From a bacterium (GTDB lineage Bacteria > Bacteroidota > Ignavibacteria > SZUA-365): a stretch of 64,000 nt of DNA. Shown here in pieces: positions 60,971 to 64,000 of this stretch. Position 1 is the first letter of the stretch, and the number at the start of each line of letters is the position of its first letter. A program made the translations under genes and the position numbers. The stretch spans positions 1 through 64,000 of the forward strand of contig JAHLLD010000011.1 of NCBI GenBank assembly GCA_020444325.1, in the 5' to 3' direction. Below the pieces are notes generated by a model, which saw only the letters and a list, made by a program, of their open reading frames with translations, was not told the origin of the DNA and searched no databases.

Positions 60971-62839
60971 TCAGTATACAAGCAGCTTGGTGTGAAGGGC
61001 ACGGCTGGATTGGTGCAGTGTCACCATGTACAGGCCAGGAGAGGTATTGTTGAGTGTGATTTGATGTCGAACGCTTGAACCGACAAGTGAGATACTGGCA
61101 GTCTGAATTTCGCGTCCAAGCATATCTGTAACACACAGCTGCGCCATCCCTGCCTGAAATCCGTCACCCACAATCACCACATCCTGCTGGCTCAGCGGGA
61201 TGGGATTTGGATACACAGAAAGTTCGAGACTGGAGGGCTGCAAGAGTTCAGTGTCAATCTCTACAAGATCGCCCCAGGTCTCACCACAGTTTTCCGCGTA
61301 TAAAAGCTCAAACCGTGATTTGTACTCCCATCCTACCCACTCAGCCAGTTGCATCCCCACTCCTGCCAAAAGGTACACTGTCCATCCTGGAGCACCTTCA
61401 GTGGAATAACCGATATCGGCTGCGGCTTTCAACAATCGACGGTGTACACCGGCATCGATGACGGTGCTCGTGTCATACACGATGCCCCACTCGCACCAGT
61501 CGCCAAGACTCGCATCACTGCGAAGAATAAGATTGTCTGCGCCTCCCTGCGTGTCATAGCTATGCAGCCCGTCCTCAGCCCATCGCAACCACCCGGAAAG
61601 TGGTCTGCCGAATATGCCTAACCTTGTCTGCGGGAGGAGAAACCAGGTATCGCCCGAAATGATGGAGTCGGCTGCAAACTCCCACCAATCTATGCTTTCA
61701 CTCCATTCAAACGTCCGTTTGAATTGCATGCGATCACCTTCACAGAGGTCGAAATACCTGTAGCGCGAACTGTCACGATTGAAAGACGTATCTCGCACCA
61801 CAGCCGAAGTGAGATAGCATTCTCCTGCGTCAACCGATTCGGATCCGGTAAACGCGCGGATCTCTCCGAATCGGTCAGTAATGATACGTGAATGGGGGCC
61901 GCGGACCAACTCATACGCCCTACAATCCGCTCCCAAAACCAGCGTGTCAAAACGCCGGGCAACTGTCCAGGCTACATCGTTCAGGAGTATTTCATCCCTC
62001 GTTGGAATGAACGCGGGGTACAGTTCGAGGGAATCGTTTTCGTAAACCTCATACCAGGTCAGGACATTTCTCTCATTCAGGGAAACGCGCACTCCATCGT
62101 ACGGGATACGATATCGTTTTGGCAGCAATAAATATCCTGAATGCCAGGATCCCCTGATATTCTGTCCCCTCTTCAGGGTCTTGAGAAAATAATTATGCCA
62201 ATCCGTTGTGAACCAGTGTGTGGTTCGGCGCCGAAACACGAGCAGATCTTCGTCTCCGAAGGGTGGAGTGAATTCCTGTTCCTGGAAGATTCTCAGAGGC
62301 GCGAAACATGATGTCGATTCCATGAAGCGAAACGTGCGATTCCCCTGATCCACCTGCACCGCGCCAAGTTGGTCCGCCCATCTCCATACTCCATCTGCAC
62401 CGTAGTCAATCGTCACCGTACTTCTTCGCGTTACACCACAGTGTACGCTGCCGGTATCAACGATCATTCCGCTTTCGAAAATTTCACCAACGCTGCACTC
62501 AAGAGGAAGCCACAACCGGTCAACGGTGCTGCCTGCACTGTCTTTGAGCATATGTAATCCATCGACTGCGTACCGGTACCAGCCGCACATGGGACAATCA
62601 TTTCTGCCCGAGTGCAACTCAACCCATGCATTCCCCAGGCTATCTCTCACAGCCCCGGATTTGAGCTGCATAGCCTCCCCCAGCATCTCTGTATGATCAT
62701 CCACGACGTAGCGCGAGGATACGTTCTCAAGCGGCACAGTAAGAGGAGTTCGATTCAATCTACTCCCTCTCGGTTGTGCATCCATCGCACCTGACAGGCA
62801 GGAAAGTGCAATTGCGAGAAACAGAATACGCATTGCCAT
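60971..62839 (-). CDS. Secreted protein with T9SS sorting domain, unknown function
   Basis: 622 residues from the ATG at 62839, which has GGAGGG five bases before it; an ATG at 62833 is also possible. After a signal peptide (LAIALSCLSGAMDAQ) the protein is beta-rich with Trp/Tyr-rich strands and two Cys pairs (NDCPMCGWYRY, SVHCGV), and I find no known domain. The last 75 residues form a T9SS module (LSVYPNPIPLSQQDVVIV, VTDMLGREIQTAS, TSPGLYMVTL, HTKLLVY). Confidence 0.75.
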   Translation of the reverse strand: MAMRILFLAIALSCLSGAMDAQPRGSRLNRTPLTVPLENVSSRYVVDDHTEMLGEAMQLKSGAVRDSLGNAWVELHSGRNDCPMCGWYRYAVDGLHMLKDSAGSTVDRLWLPLECSVGEIFESGMIVDTGSVHCGVTRRSTVTIDYGADGVWRWADQLGAVQVDQGNRTFRFMESTSCFAPLRIFQEQEFTPPFGDEDLLVFRRRTTHWFTTDWHNYFLKTLKRGQNIRGSWHSGYLLLPKRYRIPYDGVRVSLNERNVLTWYEVYENDSLELYPAFIPTRDEILLNDVAWTVARRFDTLVLGADCRAYELVRGPHSRIITDRFGEIRAFTGSESVDAGECYLTSAVVRDTSFNRDSSRYRYFDLCEGDRMQFKRTFEWSESIDWWEFAADSIISGDTWFLLPQTRLGIFGRPLSGWLRWAEDGLHSYDTQGGADNLILRSDASLGDWCEWGIVYDTSTVIDAGVHRRLLKAAADIGYSTEGAPGWTVYLLAGVGMQLAEWVGWEYKSRFELLYAENCGETWGDLVEIDTELLQPSSLELSVYPNPIPLSQQDVVIVGDGFQAGMAQLCVTDMLGREIQTASISLVGSSVRHQITLNNTSPGLYMVTLHQSSRALHTKLLVY

Positions 62840-62999
62840 GTGGCCCTCCACCAGTAATATTCAGGGAACCTGATTGAAGATATAATCGTCATTTAATATG
62901 TTATGGTCAAGCTCATGTGCATAGGAACGGCTACAGCTATTCATGTGTCTTGTAATTCGAGCACATAGATGCAGAAGTCATGACAGTCAGGTACAGACA

Positions 63000-64000
63000 A
63001 TGACAGCAGCGCCACGTTCTCTCCAATTCCACTTTCGTCTACAACAGGCGACCGGACTACTCGTCCTCTCCCTGCTTCTGCTCTCCTGCACAGAGGAGAC
63101 TCCACAGGAACCATCTGCCTCGGTCGTGCCGTCGGTTACATGGGAAAAGCCATTTGAGTTGACCTCCTATACCACATTCAGCACACTGCTATCCCGGGAT
63201 ACGGTACGCCTCAGCTGGGTACTCTATGACACGAGCATGACCAACCTTGCTGTCTGGTATCGAAAAATTCCGAAATCTGAATGGACCTTCCTCAAGCTTG
63301 TTCCCGCAATAAAGCAGAGAACCGATGTGGAGGTGGCCCTCTGGGACGCTCCTGCCTGGAGGTTCGCGATCGCCAGGACGGATACCCTTGAGATGGATTC
63401 GACTGCGGTTATAGGCATTGAGCAGGAAGCAGCCTATTTCATCGAACCGAGGGAGAATACGATTTACTTCAATTCAGACTCCGTTTTGATACACTGGAGA
63501 CCAAAAACTGATCGTCCCATCAGAGCCATACTCGAATACACGAAGATGGGGAATGAGGACTGGAAGGAGGGTGTCATACTGGGTCCCGCAGATACCGTTT
63601 TTACATGGACGGACAATCCGCTCGGACAGGGAGGCTGCTATCAGATGCGTCTTTCCTTTATAGACGCGCCCCCCTCCTACGTACGTGGTGTCATGTTCGG
63701 CGGATTCGAGGTGCACAAGCCGCAGGAGAATGCTATCCTCTACCGCTTCCTGCCTGTCGACATTGATGCCGAAATACATATTCCGCATTGCATGAATCAG
63801 GATGGTGAAACCGTGTATGAATTTTCCTCCGATGGTGGAAGCTCCTGGCGGGAAGTCGATAAAGGCTGGCGACTGACAGCGGATGCCACAAACAATGCTG
63901 CGCTACGTGTCTCGGAGCTCACGATGGGAGTTTCACAGATCATCAGTCCTGTGATCATTGAAGATCGCAGTACGACATTTTTCGAACTGAACCCTGGGCT
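63000..64000 (+). CDS. Partial lipoprotein, paralogue of the 52361 gene
   Basis: The window ends inside this gene; at least 333 codons are open. The ATG at 63000 starts a signal with a lipobox (LLLLSCTEE, Cys 30). The mature part aligns throughout with the gene at 52361 (VTWEKPFELTSY, LSWVLYDTSMTNLAVWY, EIHIPHCM, IEDRSTTFFEL), so both belong to one lipoprotein family. Function unknown. Confidence 0.8.
   Translation, partial: MTAAPRSLQFHFRLQQATGLLVLSLLLLSCTEETPQEPSASVVPSVTWEKPFELTSYTTFSTLLSRDTVRLSWVLYDTSMTNLAVWYRKIPKSEWTFLKLVPAIKQRTDVEVALWDAPAWRFAIARTDTLEMDSTAVIGIEQEAAYFIEPRENTIYFNSDSVLIHWRPKTDRPIRAILEYTKMGNEDWKEGVILGPADTVFTWTDNPLGQGGCYQMRLSFIDAPPSYVRGVMFGGFEVHKPQENAILYRFLPVDIDAEIHIPHCMNQDGETVYEFSSDGGSSWREVDKGWRLTADATNNAALRVSELTMGVSQIISPVIIEDRSTTFFELNPG

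Overview
The window looks like chromosomal DNA from a member of the Bacteroidota/Ignavibacteria/Kapabacteria part of the FCB group, with moderately high GC. The evidence is seven secreted proteins with C-terminal type IX secretion (T9SS) sorting modules, two with the classic NYPNPFNP signature, a TonB receptor, many lipoproteins, and an arginine operon built on the Bacteroidota-type acyl-ornithine carbamoyltransferase. Strong GGAGG-type ribosome binding sites precede most genes, which is unlike typical Bacteroidia and favours an Ignavibacteria/Kapabacteria-like lineage. This placement is inference; no rRNA is present.

Layout. 1-2000: repeat mosaic, then a secreted M28 peptidase. 2026-7546 (minus): an NAD(H)-linked bidirectional [NiFe]-hydrogenase operon hoxF-U-Y-H, its maturation protease and a lone receiver protein. 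7868-12458 (minus): a Cys-rich repeat lipoprotein, an atypical Fis-type response regulator and a CHASE-type sensor kinase. 12693-20173: a large adhesin-like T9SS protein, lipoprotein MsrA, a Crp/Fnr regulator, a small HTH protein with a basic tail, and a six-haem cytochrome lipoprotein with a collagen-like stalk. 20174-29886: a Cys-rich secreted protein with a TonB receptor, a conserved 601-residue protein of unknown function, a P-loop protein, an OPA-type MFS transporter, rubrerythrin, a lipoprotein and a secreted metallo-beta-lactamase-fold protein. 30023-37225 (minus): an arginine operon (GNAT synthase, argG, argC, argF', argB, argE, argH) preceded by a probable attenuator with an Arg-Arg-Arg leader peptide. 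37472-40063: a pilin-like envelope operon, one protein ending in a SEC-C motif. 40173-43968: a 2OG-Fe(II) oxygenase, an FG-GAP-like T9SS protein, tmRNA (ssrA) and a GIY-YIG protein. 43983-64000: mostly secreted WD/BNR/YCF48-type and T9SS proteins, two paralogous lipoproteins (one cut by the window end), a relic of a BNR gene, a GNAT-nitrilase fusion and a four-helix membrane protein.

How it fits together. The hydrogenase, haem lipoprotein, rubrerythrin, MsrA and Crp/Fnr regulator suggest a facultative or microaerophilic life with redox switching. A 17-bp palindrome (TATGCAG-N3-CTGCATA) recurs between genes, twice upstream of the hydrogenase operon, once in diverged form upstream of the haem lipoprotein and three times at an exact 33-bp period upstream of a small lipoprotein gene, so it is a candidate operator for a local regulon. 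A second layer of non-coding structure consists of mosaic cassettes of 7-bp repeats, a hairpin module and 8-bp repeats at several intergenic positions.

The observations I consider most worth checking are the 17-bp palindrome family, the arginine attenuator, the repeat cassettes, the collagen-like cytochrome, and the pilin-like/SEC-C operon.
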